DNA of 56,623 nt from UBA9642 sp964545585 (GTDB lineage: Archaea > Nanobdellota > Nanobdellia > Woesearchaeales > UBA9642), in NCBI GenBank assembly GCA_964545585.1, contig CAZJFT010000002.1:1-56623 (forward strand). Direction: 5' to 3'. The position numbers were made by a program, and so were the translations under genes. The notes beneath the pieces are model-generated. The model worked only from the letters and a program-made list of their open reading frames with translations, did not search any database and was not told where the DNA came from. Position 1 is the first letter of the stretch; the number at the start of each line of letters is the position of its first letter. Shown one piece after another: positions 32,323-40,793 of this stretch.

Positions 32323-32712
32323 TTATTTTTTAGTCAGTTTTTCATGCATTTCCTGTAATTCTTCTTTAGTAGCAGACTTTGACTTGCATGGATCTAGATC
32401 ATTGACATTGTTTATTGGAACTAGATGGAGATGGAGATGTGGTACAGAAATGCCTTCAATTGCTAATCCGACTCTGGAAGCGCCTGTCGCGCTCTTGATT
32501 TTAGAGGATAACATTTTTGCTATCAACATTATCTCAATATAATCCTTATTATTATAATCGAATACATAATTATGATGTTTCTTAGGTATTAATAATGTAT
32601 GTCCGGGAAATATTGGGTTTATATCCAGGAATGCATAGAATTTATCATCTTCCCACACCTTATACGATGGAATCTCTCCCTTGATTATCTTACAGAATAT
32701 ACATTCGCTCAT
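32323..32712 (-). CDS. HIT-family nucleotide hydrolase/transferase
   Basis: A protein of 129 residues with a zinc-like CIFCKI N-terminus and the histidine triad PHLHLHLVP, as in HINT/AMPase-type HIT proteins that hydrolyse AMP-lysine or AMP-amidates. Its ATG overlaps the stop of the upstream HAD gene (ATGA), so the two are translationally coupled. Confidence 0.93.
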   Translation of the reverse strand: MSECIFCKIIKGEIPSYKVWEDDKFYAFLDINPIFPGHTLLIPKKHHNYVFDYNNKDYIEIMLIAKMLSSKIKSATGASRVGLAIEGISVPHLHLHLVPINNVNDLDPCKSKSATKEELQEMHEKLTKK

Positions 32713-33356
32713 TTGTCCTCTTCAGACTTCAACAATGCTTTAAGGTCTTCCAATGAGTGTATCTTTTCAGGATAATCCTGCCGGTTCATCCTGTCAAGCA
32801 ATATTGTCCTTATCCCTGCTTTGGATGCGGGTATCATGTCTGAATCGATGCTGTCACCTATCATGACTGCCTCTTCAGGATTTATCTCTAAATCCTTCAT
32901 TATGTTCTTGAAGAATTCAGGATTAGTCTTAAGCATCCCCACATCGCATGACAAGTATATATGATTGAAATGGTTCTGCAGTTCAAACTTTGTTATCATG
33001 TCTTTAGTGAAACAGTCTATATTAGCCACGAGTACAAGTATATATTCTTTCTTTAATTCTTCCAATAAAGGGACTGTCTCTTGGAATGGCCTGCTCAACA
33101 GCTTATTCTTGTTCCACATACCTATCAATCTTTCTGTCAATTCTGGAGTTATCCTGACGTTGAATGCCTCTGCCACGGATTTGAATCCTTCAGCAAGGCT
33201 CGTATGCGGAGTCGTCATCAGAGTAGTCTCGAACAATGGCACATAATCATGAAATTCTTTCCTTATCCCAAGAATGAATCTTACCTGCTTAGTCGGACTA
33301 GGAAATATACCGTTCTCCATCAATGTTCCTTGCAGATCGAATATTATCGCTTTCAT
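32709..33356 (-). CDS. HAD-superfamily hydrolase, DxQ variant
   Basis: A protein of 215 residues. Motif I is FDLQGTLMENG: the nucleophile Asp is kept but the usual second Asp is Gln, a variant seen in some HAD subgroups. MIGDSIDSDMIPASKAGI is motif IV, with LKTNPEFFKN as motif III. It resembles phosphoglycolate phosphatase-like or haloacid dehalogenase-like enzymes; the acid/base change may alter its reaction. It is the first gene of a HAD-HIT pair. Confidence 0.85.
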   Translation of the reverse strand: MKAIIFDLQGTLMENGIFPSPTKQVRFILGIRKEFHDYVPLFETTLMTTPHTSLAEGFKSVAEAFNVRITPELTERLIGMWNKNKLLSRPFQETVPLLEELKKEYILVLVANIDCFTKDMITKFELQNHFNHIYLSCDVGMLKTNPEFFKNIMKDLEINPEEAVMIGDSIDSDMIPASKAGIRTILLDRMNRQDYPEKIHSLEDLKALLKSEEDK

Positions 33357-33419
33357 TTAACCCCCTTACTTAACAGAAAATGTCGATGTTTTTAAAGTTT
33401 TTCCAATATTTTTCAGATA

Positions 33420-34229
33420 TCAACGCAGATTCATCATCTCTAAGGCATTCTTAGGAATCTCTTTGAGTATCTGGTCATGAATTTTTCCATTTGATACAAT
33501 GAATGATTTGTCCCATTGCAATCCTTGTTTGGAGTAATCTAGATGAGCATTATAAAAATCTGTTATTTTCCCACCTGCTTCTTCTAATATTATTGTTGGT
33601 GCGGCAGTATCCCACTTACTCGGTAAAGAAGAATTATTTACATAGAAATCTATCTCTCCTTCTGCGACACTGCAGAGTCTGACACCTAAACTGCCAAGTA
33701 TCTTGCTCCTGCATTTCAGTTTACTATCTAATATTACGTCTAGGAAGTTCGGCTTCCTGAATGGTCTCACAACTCTTGAAGAATGACTGAGTCTTTCCGT
33801 GCTAGAAACATAAATTCTTTTCTTCTCTCCTTTATGGATCAACCATGCACCCTTCCCTTTTTCTGCATAATATAATTTGTCATGCAATGGCACATATACA
33901 ACACCGAACACTATCTCTTTATCCATCATCAATCCTATCATAGTGCAGAAATCTTTGCTCTTGTTCAGGAATCCTATCGTTCCATCCAATGGGTCCACAA
34001 TCCACGTTGGTTTGGAAAGATCCATATCCTTATCTTCGGATTCTTCAGATAATATCTGATATCCATATTTCTTAAGACTGTCACATATGTACTTGTTCGC
34101 TTCGAGGTCTGCGGTAGAGACCGGACTATAACTATTAGGATCCTTATTCCTTATCTCAACTTTCTTCCCATGATAGCTTACAAGTATCTCCCCTGCATGT
34201 TTCGCTATCTCAATGACATCCTCGTACAT
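33420..34229 (-). CDS. Inositol-phosphatase-fold enzyme, CysQ/3'-nucleotidase-like
   Basis: A 269-residue member of the Mg2+-dependent inositol monophosphatase superfamily. Metal ligands are in SEESEDKD and WIVDPLDGTIGF, and the later WDTAAPTIILEEAGG completes the site. Similarity is closest to CysQ-type 3'(2'),5'-bisphosphate nucleotidases, but fructose bisphosphatase or inositol phosphatase activity is also possible. A TTTATTAA-like box lies about 25 nt upstream of the ATG. Confidence 0.88.
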   Translation of the reverse strand: MYEDVIEIAKHAGEILVSYHGKKVEIRNKDPNSYSPVSTADLEANKYICDSLKKYGYQILSEESEDKDMDLSKPTWIVDPLDGTIGFLNKSKDFCTMIGLMMDKEIVFGVVYVPLHDKLYYAEKGKGAWLIHKGEKKRIYVSSTERLSHSSRVVRPFRKPNFLDVILDSKLKCRSKILGSLGVRLCSVAEGEIDFYVNNSSLPSKWDTAAPTIILEEAGGKITDFYNAHLDYSKQGLQWDKSFIVSNGKIHDQILKEIPKNALEMMNLR

Positions 34230-34301
34230 GATAATCCAGAAAACTGCATATTTATTAAGATTATGAATAGAAAAAGTAAATCATGAATATAAAAATAGAT
34301 A

Positions 34302-34374
34302 TGGACTGGCCGGGAATCGAACCCGGAGTCTCTCCGTTGCGAACGGAGCATATTAACCATTCTACTACCAGCCC
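34302..34374 (-). tRNA. tRNA-Ala(CGC)
   Basis: Acceptor GGGCUGG/CCAGUCC with the alanine identity pair G3-U70, anticodon stem CUCCG/CGGAG and loop UUCGCAA (anticodon CGC), T arm CCGGG-UUCGAUU-CCCGG, discriminator A. No intron. Confidence 0.96.
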
Positions 34375-34397
34375 ATGCCTTCGAGAAGTAAAATAAA

Positions 34398-34407
34398 GTT
34401 TATAAAC
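34398..34407. promoter_or_regulatory. Shared bidirectional TATA box: tRNA-Ala / gltX
   Basis: The perfect 10-nt palindrome GTTTATAAAC is centred 28.5 nt from the tRNA-Ala 5' end and 26.5 nt from the gltX ATG, on opposite strands. No other TATA candidate exists in the 54-nt gap. Confidence 0.65.
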
Positions 34408-34428
34408 CTTCTCCTATTCTTTTGATGC

Positions 34429-36153
34429 ATGGATGTCGAGCAGCTGAAAACAATAATCAGGAAGCATGCATTAGCTAATGCCCTCAAATTCGGCAAGGCA
34501 AGCCCTGGCCCGGTGATCGCGAAGATAATCGCCGAGGCTCCTGAAGTTAAGCAGTTCATGAAGACTGTTTCTTTCGAGACTAATGAGATTCTTGGAGAGA
34601 TAAATTCTATGGAATTAGAGGATATACAGAAAGAATTGGAAAATAATTTTCCTGAAATGCTCGAGAAGAAAGAGAGAGAGAAGAGAGATGATTTGAAGGA
34701 TTTAGATGGCGTCGATAAAGAGAAAGGCGTCATAATGCGTTTCGCTCCTTCACCGTCTGGACCTATGCATTTAGGGCATGCAATAACTGGCGGATTGACG
34801 GCATTATATGTAAAGAAATATGGTGGAAAATTCATTTTAAGGATAGAGGATACCAACAGCGACAATATCGATTTAGAATCATATGAACTTCTTCCTAAAG
34901 ACGGTGAATGGATATTCGGAAATGTTTCTGAAGTGTGGATACAGTCCGACAGGATGAATATATATTATGATTACATAAAGAAATTTATCGACTTGAACGC
35001 ATGTTATGTATGCACGTGCAGCCAAGAACAATTCAAGAAGTATTCTGATGAGATGAAAGATTGCCCGTGCAGGAAATTAGGTATTGCCGAGAACATAGAC
35101 AGATGGAAAAAGATGTTAGACGTAAATCAATTTAAGGAAGGTGATGCGGTGTTGCGTTTCAAGACGGACATGCAGCATAATAATCCTGCGATGAGAGACT
35201 TCCCTCTTGCAAGGATAAATGATTCAGAACATCCTAGGGTAGGAAAAAAATATCGCGTATGGCCGTTGATGAACCTTTCCGTATGTGTCGACGATATAGA
35301 AGCAGGGATGACTCATATAATACGTGCAAAGGACCATGCAGATAATGCGAAAAGGCAGGAGATGATGTATGCTGCATTAGGAATAAAGGATAAGTTCCCT
35401 AAGACATATTTCGTCGGCAGATATAATTTCGAAGGATTGGAATTAAGTGCCTCCAAGACGAGAACGAAGATAAAGGAAGGTACTTATTGGGGATGGGATG
35501 ATATAAGGCTTCCTTTCCTTCAGGCATTGAAGAGAAGAGGATATCAGCCAGAGGCATTATTGAGATATACGATGCTCACAGGGATATCTCCCGTCGACAA
35601 GACAGTGTCTGCAGAAGAATTCTTCAAGACGATAAATTCTTTCAACAAGGAGATTGTCGACCCTAAAGCCAAGAGATTCTTCATGATGCACGACTATGAG
35701 AAGATAACAATTCATAATGCACCTCATCAAGAATTGAAGATAAGGATGCATCCTAACAATGACATGTATGGCGACAGGGAATTAGAGGTGGAGGACGAGT
35801 TCTTGATACAGAGAAACGATTTGAGGGAATTGAAAGAAGGAGAGCTTTATAGGTTTATGGATTGCTTGAATTTCAAAAAAATAGGTGGCATCTTTGAATT
35901 CGACTCATTGGATTATGATGTCTTCAAGTCACAAGGTAAGAAGATCATGCATTTCCTTCCAGCATATGGAAATATTGATATAGAAATATTGATGGATGAT
36001 GCCACAACGATAAAGGGCATTGCTGAACATTCCATTAAACAATTGCACGTCGGAGATATAATTCAGTTCGAAAGGTTCGGATTCTGCAGGCTCGACGCTG
36101 TGGAAAAAAAAGAAGGAAACAAATTATACAAGTTCTGGTTCACACATAAGTAG
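34429..36153 (+). CDS. gltX: Glutamyl-tRNA synthetase, archaeal type
   Basis: A class I synthetase of 574 residues. The HIGH motif is in PSPSGPMHLGHA, and the KMSKS-like loop reads LSASKTRTKI, as in archaeal/eukaryotic GluRS. Archaeal-type N-terminal (about 1-95) and C-terminal beta-barrel anticodon domains are present (QFERFGFCRLDAVEK near the end). Archaeal enzymes are usually non-discriminating and also charge tRNA-Gln. It appears leaderless from a promoter shared with tRNA-Ala. Confidence 0.97.
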   Translation: MDVEQLKTIIRKHALANALKFGKASPGPVIAKIIAEAPEVKQFMKTVSFETNEILGEINSMELEDIQKELENNFPEMLEKKEREKRDDLKDLDGVDKEKGVIMRFAPSPSGPMHLGHAITGGLTALYVKKYGGKFILRIEDTNSDNIDLESYELLPKDGEWIFGNVSEVWIQSDRMNIYYDYIKKFIDLNACYVCTCSQEQFKKYSDEMKDCPCRKLGIAENIDRWKKMLDVNQFKEGDAVLRFKTDMQHNNPAMRDFPLARINDSEHPRVGKKYRVWPLMNLSVCVDDIEAGMTHIIRAKDHADNAKRQEMMYAALGIKDKFPKTYFVGRYNFEGLELSASKTRTKIKEGTYWGWDDIRLPFLQALKRRGYQPEALLRYTMLTGISPVDKTVSAEEFFKTINSFNKEIVDPKAKRFFMMHDYEKITIHNAPHQELKIRMHPNNDMYGDRELEVEDEFLIQRNDLRELKEGELYRFMDCLNFKKIGGIFEFDSLDYDVFKSQGKKIMHFLPAYGNIDIEILMDDATTIKGIAEHSIKQLHVGDIIQFERFGFCRLDAVEKKEGNKLYKFWFTHK

Positions 36154-36159
36154 AAGATA

Positions 36160-36552
36160 CTATTTTCTTATTCCTTCGACTCTTCCATGCCTTACATCTG
36201 ATCCATAGTCAGTGCTCACTATCCCTGCTGAATTAGACCTTATCTCATATTTGAATTGACCTTCATACGCTATTGTAGTGTCATCTACATTGAATAGCTT
36301 GTAAGCCTCTTCTGGGAGCATCTCGACGTATATTATGTCGCTCTTTACTTTTCCGCCATCTGGAGAGAATATCGTCGTCTTTGTCGGCTCGAAATTCTGT
36401 GGGAATCCTTTGTAGACTTCTGGATCGTCCCTTATTGTCCGATCATATATTACCTTTCCGAGACCGCCCACCATAAATAATGTTCCGCCAAGTATTACTG
36501 CAGGCCTGACATAATCCTTATATATTTTTGAAACTTTATTTTCTATATTCAT
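36160..36552 (-). CDS. Single-pass membrane protein, 130 aa
   Basis: A hydrophobic segment at about 17-35 (RPAVILGGTLFMVGGLGKVIY) is followed by about 95 predicted extracytoplasmic residues rich in beta structure (KSDIIYVEMLPEEAYKLFN, AYEGQFKYEIRS). No family recognised. AAGGGG lies near the ATG and a TTTATAAA box about 40 nt upstream, leaving a short leader. It converges with gltX, 6 nt apart. Confidence 0.65.
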   Translation of the reverse strand: MNIENKVSKIYKDYVRPAVILGGTLFMVGGLGKVIYDRTIRDDPEVYKGFPQNFEPTKTTIFSPDGGKVKSDIIYVEMLPEEAYKLFNVDDTTIAYEGQFKYEIRSNSAGIVSTDYGSDVRHGRVEGIRK

Positions 36553-36718
36553 TTTAAACCCCTTATTTCATTATAAAAACTTTAGTTTGTTTATAAATTT
36601 TACGATTATGTAGCTACTTATAAGTGACTATATAACTATGATTGTTTTATGATAAGTTTTAAATAATATCAGCACAAGAAGAGCAGAAAAGACATGTATA
36701 GGTCATCGAGGTGTCAAA

Positions 36719-36892
36719 ATGGGATCAGATTGGATAATAGTCAAGTCGAAGATAAAAGAGATTGCGGGACAATACAACGTATCAGGAGACTTCCCTGAAG
36801 TTTTGAACGAGAAAGTGAAACAGATGGTCCAGGACGCAATCAAGAGAGCAGAAGCGAACAACAGAAAAACAGTCATGGGTCGGGACATATAA
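36719..36892 (+). CDS. Histone-fold small protein, 57 aa
   Basis: Reads MGSDWIIVKSKIKEIAGQYN, continues with NVSGDFPEVLNEKVKQMV and a long helix DAIKRAEANNRK, and ends TVMGRDI. The helix-strand-long helix-strand pattern with a terminal T-V-x-x-R-D-[IL] is the hallmark of archaeal histone-fold proteins, closest to a single DUF1931-type unit. It probably binds DNA as a dimer; it lacks the length of the double-domain DUF1931 proteins. GAGGTG is spaced 5 nt from the ATG, and GTTTTAAATAATATC (about 36656-36670) is the likely promoter. Confidence 0.82.
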   Translation: MGSDWIIVKSKIKEIAGQYNVSGDFPEVLNEKVKQMVQDAIKRAEANNRKTVMGRDI

Positions 36893-36896
36893 GAAA

Positions 36897-37250
36897 TTAA
36901 TAATAACTTTTTTGGTCAATCATCCTTTTCAACTGCATAATCTTATTCTCAATACGATAGATGAAATCAGTATTATCGCCAGACTCCTTCAGCTTCTCAA
37001 ATATCTCCTCCACGGCAGCCAACTCTTTCTTCAATTCGATTATTTTCGGATTATCGACGACCTCCTCAATCGTCTGCTCTATAGTCTTAGGTTTCTGCAT
37101 CACTATAGGCTTCACAGTATCATAAGAAGTCCGCTCAAGAGGAGATAGGACTGGCTTTTTTGGAGCTAAAGCCTGCTGTTGCCGCTCCTCTTTCAAGGCT
37201 TTCGCAGACAACGAAAGGTTCACAAATAAATCCTTAGTCAAGCTTATCAT
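36897..37250 (-). CDS. Coiled-coil protein, 117 aa
   Basis: The N-terminal about 65 residues are Gln/Lys/Pro-rich (ERQQQALAPKKPVLSP). The C-terminal half is a coiled coil (IIELKKELAAVEEIFEKLKE, YRIENKIMQLKRMIDQ). No enzyme motif. It follows the Q-rich coiled-coil gene by 19 nt on the same strand, so the two may form a complex. Unknown function. Confidence 0.65.
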   Translation of the reverse strand: MISLTKDLFVNLSLSAKALKEERQQQALAPKKPVLSPLERTSYDTVKPIVMQKPKTIEQTIEEVVDNPKIIELKKELAAVEEIFEKLKESGDNTDFIYRIENKIMQLKRMIDQKSYY

Positions 37251-37269
37251 TATATTATCCTATGTCATA

Positions 37270-38028
37270 TTATCCTATGAATCCTAGAAATTTTTTCTTC
37301 CTCTGCTCAGGGAGCATGTCCATCTGCTGAGTGTCAAGGCCTTCTAAAGGCGGAAGACTGTTCATGCTGTCTAATGGAGGCAACGGAGCGAAATCAGGTG
37401 CCTGATTCATCTGAGGCCTCTGCAACTGTTGAGGCTGCATACCCTGCTGTGGTCTTTGTTGTGCAAACTGTTGCTGCATAGGCTGCTGCATAGGAGCGGA
37501 CTGCTGGAATTGTGGATTCTGCATAGGCTGCTGCATAGGAGCGGACTGCTGGAAAGGCTGACGCTGCTGGAATGGTTGCGGATTGAATTGAGGCAACGGA
37601 GCCATCTGCTGCACAGGCTGTGGTCCAGGACGTGGTATTTGAGGATTCTGTATGATTATAGGACCGACATCAGGTATAGGTAACGCATTCTCGTCATGAG
37701 TTACATCTTGTTGAGGATTATCTCCTGTGCCCACCTTGTCATGTATCGAGACTAAAGCTTTTGCTATAGTCTCATTCTGATCTAGAATCTGATTAAGCTT
37801 CTCTATCGGCTTGCTCTCATTGTATTCATCTATTATATCCTGCTGTGCATCCTCAAGAATTGCTATGAGCTTGTTCATAGTGTTGTTCAATCGCTCTATG
37901 CTCTTCTGCAAATCCTGTCCCCTATCAGATTCACCATAAGGATTTCTTTTCAATGCGTTAAGCTCTTTCTTGAGTTTCTCAACTTCCTTCTTAGGCATGA
38001 GCTCATAATCAGAATCATCATCAACCAT
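37270..38028 (-). CDS. Coiled-coil protein with Gln/Pro-rich tail
   Basis: A protein of 252 residues: acidic N-terminus (MVDDDSDYE), coiled-coil helices to about 120, then a disordered Gln/Pro/Met-rich region including tandem FQQSAPMQQPM repeats, and a conserved-looking C-terminus (DMLPEQRKKKFLGFIG). The low-complexity tail could mediate multivalent self-association. A GGGGTG-type ribosome-binding motif precedes the ATG. Function unknown. Confidence 0.65.
   Translation of the reverse strand: MVDDDSDYELMPKKEVEKLKKELNALKRNPYGESDRGQDLQKSIERLNNTMNKLIAILEDAQQDIIDEYNESKPIEKLNQILDQNETIAKALVSIHDKVGTGDNPQQDVTHDENALPIPDVGPIIIQNPQIPRPGPQPVQQMAPLPQFNPQPFQQRQPFQQSAPMQQPMQNPQFQQSAPMQQPMQQQFAQQRPQQGMQPQQLQRPQMNQAPDFAPLPPLDSMNSLPPLEGLDTQQMDMLPEQRKKKFLGFIG
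37476..37554 (-). repeat. Internal tandem repeat, 34-nt identity with 45-nt period
   Basis: Two identical 34-nt copies (37476-37509 and 37521-37554) inside the Q-rich gene encode the repeated FQQSAPMQQPM segment. The 45-nt period preserves the frame, indicating a recent in-frame duplication. Confidence 0.85.
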
Positions 38029-38126
38029 ACACTACACCCCTTTTTAGAGGATACCGGAATAGAAGTTTATATAGTTTTCTGTTTTAAAAAGTATAACTTT
38101 AAATATTAGCATTTTATACTTTTAAC

Positions 38127-39407
38127 ATGATTGACATCAAATTGATTAGGGAGAATCCTGACCTGATAAGGGATAATATAAAGAGAAAATTCCAGGACAA
38201 CAAACTGCAATTAGTTGACGAGCTCTTAGGACTTGACAAGAATATTAGGGAATTGAAAGGCAAAGCGGATTCCTTGAGGCATAAACGCAACACTTTGAGC
38301 GAGAGCATAAACCAGTTGAAGAAGGAAGGGAAAGACATCAAGCCGATCCTTGAAGAGGTGAAGAGCATCCCACAGAAGATCAAGGATATTGAATCAGATA
38401 TGGCTGTCCTTGAAGAAGAATTCAATTCTAAAATTATGCAGATACCAAACATTATGCATGAATCAGTCCCTGCAGGAAAGGATGCGTCTGAGAATGTTGA
38501 GGAGTCAAGACATGGACATTATAGGATGCTTGATTTTGAGGTGAAGAGCCATGTTGAGATTGCTGAATCGCTCGGCGTCGCTGATTTTGAGAGCAGCGCA
38601 AGGACTTCAGGGAATGGATTCTATTACTTAGAGGGTGATCTCGCATTGCTCAATCAGGCATTGATACGCTTTGGTATAGATAAGATGGTAAGCAAGGGAT
38701 TCCTTTACGTCGAGACTCCATTGATGCTTAATGATTCCGTGATAAAGAACGTTACAGACCTGCATGACATGAGCAATCAGATATTCAAGATACAGGATGA
38801 AGAGCTGTACTTGATAGGGACGAGCGAGCATTCTCTTATCGGCAGGCATATCGGCACAGTGATTGATGAGGATAGGCTTCCTATAAAGCATACGTCATAT
38901 TCTATGTGTTTCAGGAAGGAGATAGGGAGCCATGGCATTGACGAAAAAGGCCTTTTCAGGACACATCAGTTCAATAAGATCGAGATGGTTGTCCTGTGCA
39001 AGCCTGAAGATTCGATGCGATTCTATGAAGAGATGAAAGGCATAACTGTAGAGATATTCACAGAATTAGATATTCCTATAAGAGTGTTGCAGATATGTTC
39101 TGGAGACTTAGGCGACTTGAAGCATTGTCAAGTTGACATTGAGGCATGGTCTCCTAGAAAGAAAGAATATTTCGAGGTCGGAAGCTGTTCTAATCTTACT
39201 GATGCTCAGGCGAGGAGATTGAACATAAGATATCAGGACAAGAACAACAACAGGGCATACGTCCATACATTGAACAATACAGCAATAGCCACTTCTAGGG
39301 CGATGGTTGCCATCCTTGAGAACTTCCAGAACCCGGACGGCACTGTAGACATCCCTAAAGCATTGCATAAATACATGCATGGGAAGAAAAAGATAGAGAA
39401 GAGATAG
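38127..39407 (+). CDS. serS: Seryl-tRNA synthetase, common (bacterial-like) type
   Basis: A class II synthetase of 426 residues. The N-terminal long antiparallel coiled coil (about 30-100), which grips the tRNA-Ser variable arm, is present. Motif 2 appears in MCFRKEIGSHGIDEKGLFRT and motif 3 near NNTAIATSRAMVAILEN. It is not the divergent methanogen-type SerRS. Its substrates include the two tRNA-Ser genes in this window. CTTTAAATATT about 25 nt upstream marks a leaderless start. Confidence 0.97.
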   Translation: MIDIKLIRENPDLIRDNIKRKFQDNKLQLVDELLGLDKNIRELKGKADSLRHKRNTLSESINQLKKEGKDIKPILEEVKSIPQKIKDIESDMAVLEEEFNSKIMQIPNIMHESVPAGKDASENVEESRHGHYRMLDFEVKSHVEIAESLGVADFESSARTSGNGFYYLEGDLALLNQALIRFGIDKMVSKGFLYVETPLMLNDSVIKNVTDLHDMSNQIFKIQDEELYLIGTSEHSLIGRHIGTVIDEDRLPIKHTSYSMCFRKEIGSHGIDEKGLFRTHQFNKIEMVVLCKPEDSMRFYEEMKGITVEIFTELDIPIRVLQICSGDLGDLKHCQVDIEAWSPRKKEYFEVGSCSNLTDAQARRLNIRYQDKNNNRAYVHTLNNTAIATSRAMVAILENFQNPDGTVDIPKALHKYMHGKKKIEKR

Positions 39408-39472
39408 TTGTTGTCACTTTCCGGTTAAGACAAAAACGTAAAATTTATAAATAAGTATTTCTGAATAATCGC

Positions 39473-40321
39473 ATGAAAACAAATATTAGTTCAAAAACGA
39501 TAGTTTCAGAAGATAATGTAAAAATTCACTATTGGATAAACTATCGTAATGGAATGGATAAAAAATTCAAGTTTCTGCACCCGGCCTCATCTATGAACCA
39601 CACTGCATTAGAACCGTTAGAGCATATGATGAATAAGGAGAATATACCGACAATCACTCTCGATCCGAGAGGAACAGGATATTCGCAAACACCCATCAGC
39701 AAAGGATATTTCAGTCTTGATTCATACACTAAAGATATAGAGAAAATCCTGAAAGCAGAAGGTATCGAGAAGCCAGATTTCATCGGACATAGCATGGGAT
39801 TCATGCCCATAGTAAACTACACAGCAAATACAGAAAATGGCAATAAAATATTCGGCATAGGCGCATCATATCATTTCCCGGACACGACTGCAAACAAGGC
39901 AGTGTTCCACATCTTCAATAGGGCATTAAGGTATAATGAAATATTAGGCAGCGCTGCCACAGGCATATGGCATAATATGAATAATGAATTGAGACCATAT
40001 AACGACCAATCAAAGATTTCACAAGGAAAGAACTCGTATATAGCATTCGTAGATGTTCCGATAAAGGAAGCCATAAACCATTGCGTAAGCGGTATAGAGA
40101 TAAATAAATGGAATATTAGTGAACAATTGAAAAAAATAGAAAGCCAAATCATATTGATTTACGGAAAAAAAGATATTGCAGTAGTTCCTGAAAAAGCTGG
40201 TTCAAAGATCCTTGAAATGACTCAGAATTCTAGTATATATAAAATAGACGGTGGACATGACTTGCCTATGAAGAAGCCAGAAAAAATATTAGAAATAATA
40301 AAAAAATACGATTTACTCTAA
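39473..40321 (+). CDS. Alpha/beta hydrolase
   Basis: A protein of 282 residues. The nucleophile elbow is IGHSMGF, with Asp in YGKKDIAVVPE and His in DGGHDLPMKKPE, completing the triad. The oxyanion region is LHPASSMNH rather than the usual HGxP. Soluble, no signal peptide. Substrate unknown. AAATTTATAAATA about 26 nt upstream suggests a leaderless message. Confidence 0.85.
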   Translation: MKTNISSKTIVSEDNVKIHYWINYRNGMDKKFKFLHPASSMNHTALEPLEHMMNKENIPTITLDPRGTGYSQTPISKGYFSLDSYTKDIEKILKAEGIEKPDFIGHSMGFMPIVNYTANTENGNKIFGIGASYHFPDTTANKAVFHIFNRALRYNEILGSAATGIWHNMNNELRPYNDQSKISQGKNSYIAFVDVPIKEAINHCVSGIEINKWNISEQLKKIESQIILIYGKKDIAVVPEKAGSKILEMTQNSSIYKIDGGHDLPMKKPEKILEIIKKYDLL

Positions 40322-40326
40322 GGTGC

Positions 40327-40710
40327 CTACCAATCGAACTTCTTGTTCAAGGAATCCTTTATGAGCTTGTCTGCGCCTAGCTGATCGTCATGGACTATTG
40401 TCTGCTTGCCGCAGTATGGACATTTCTCTACATGCTGTGATTCCTTCCTTGAGAACTTGTATTTGCAGTTTGTGCATATGAACTTTATCATCTTCTCTGA
40501 TTTAGTCGTCTCTGTCTTCTTTCTCGGACCTGAGAATGGCTGGTTCTCTACAGCTTTCTTCTGTATTGTCGTCTCTGAGCTTAATGAGGCGCCCTTCTTT
40601 GCACAATCAACACATATCATGTGCTCGCCATCATCTGCTGGCCTCATGTTGTGCATCAATGATTTCCTTCCGCATGATCGGCATATAATCAACAAATTGT
40701 CATCATTCAT
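40327..40710 (-). CDS. Double zinc-ribbon protein, 127 aa
   Basis: Two zinc ribbons flank a polar linker: CRSCGRKSL with CVDC near the N-terminus, and CTNCKYKF with CPYCGKQ at about 80-105. It ends in a basic helix (LIKDSLNKKFDW). The archaeal genre is typical; function is unknown, with nucleic-acid binding likely. It converges with the alpha/beta hydrolase, 5 nt apart. Confidence 0.7.
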   Translation of the reverse strand: MNDDNLLIICRSCGRKSLMHNMRPADDGEHMICVDCAKKGASLSSETTIQKKAVENQPFSGPRKKTETTKSEKMIKFICTNCKYKFSRKESQHVEKCPYCGKQTIVHDDQLGADKLIKDSLNKKFDW

Positions 40711-40793
40711 AATTTCACCACTCGAAAAGCATATCTATCAGTTTATATTTTTTTCTATTGAGCGTATCTGATATTCAAAATCAATATTCAAAA

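Noticed and set aside
37476..37554. Possible CRISPR array
   Set aside because: Only two repeat copies with an 11-nt spacer, in frame within a coding gene.
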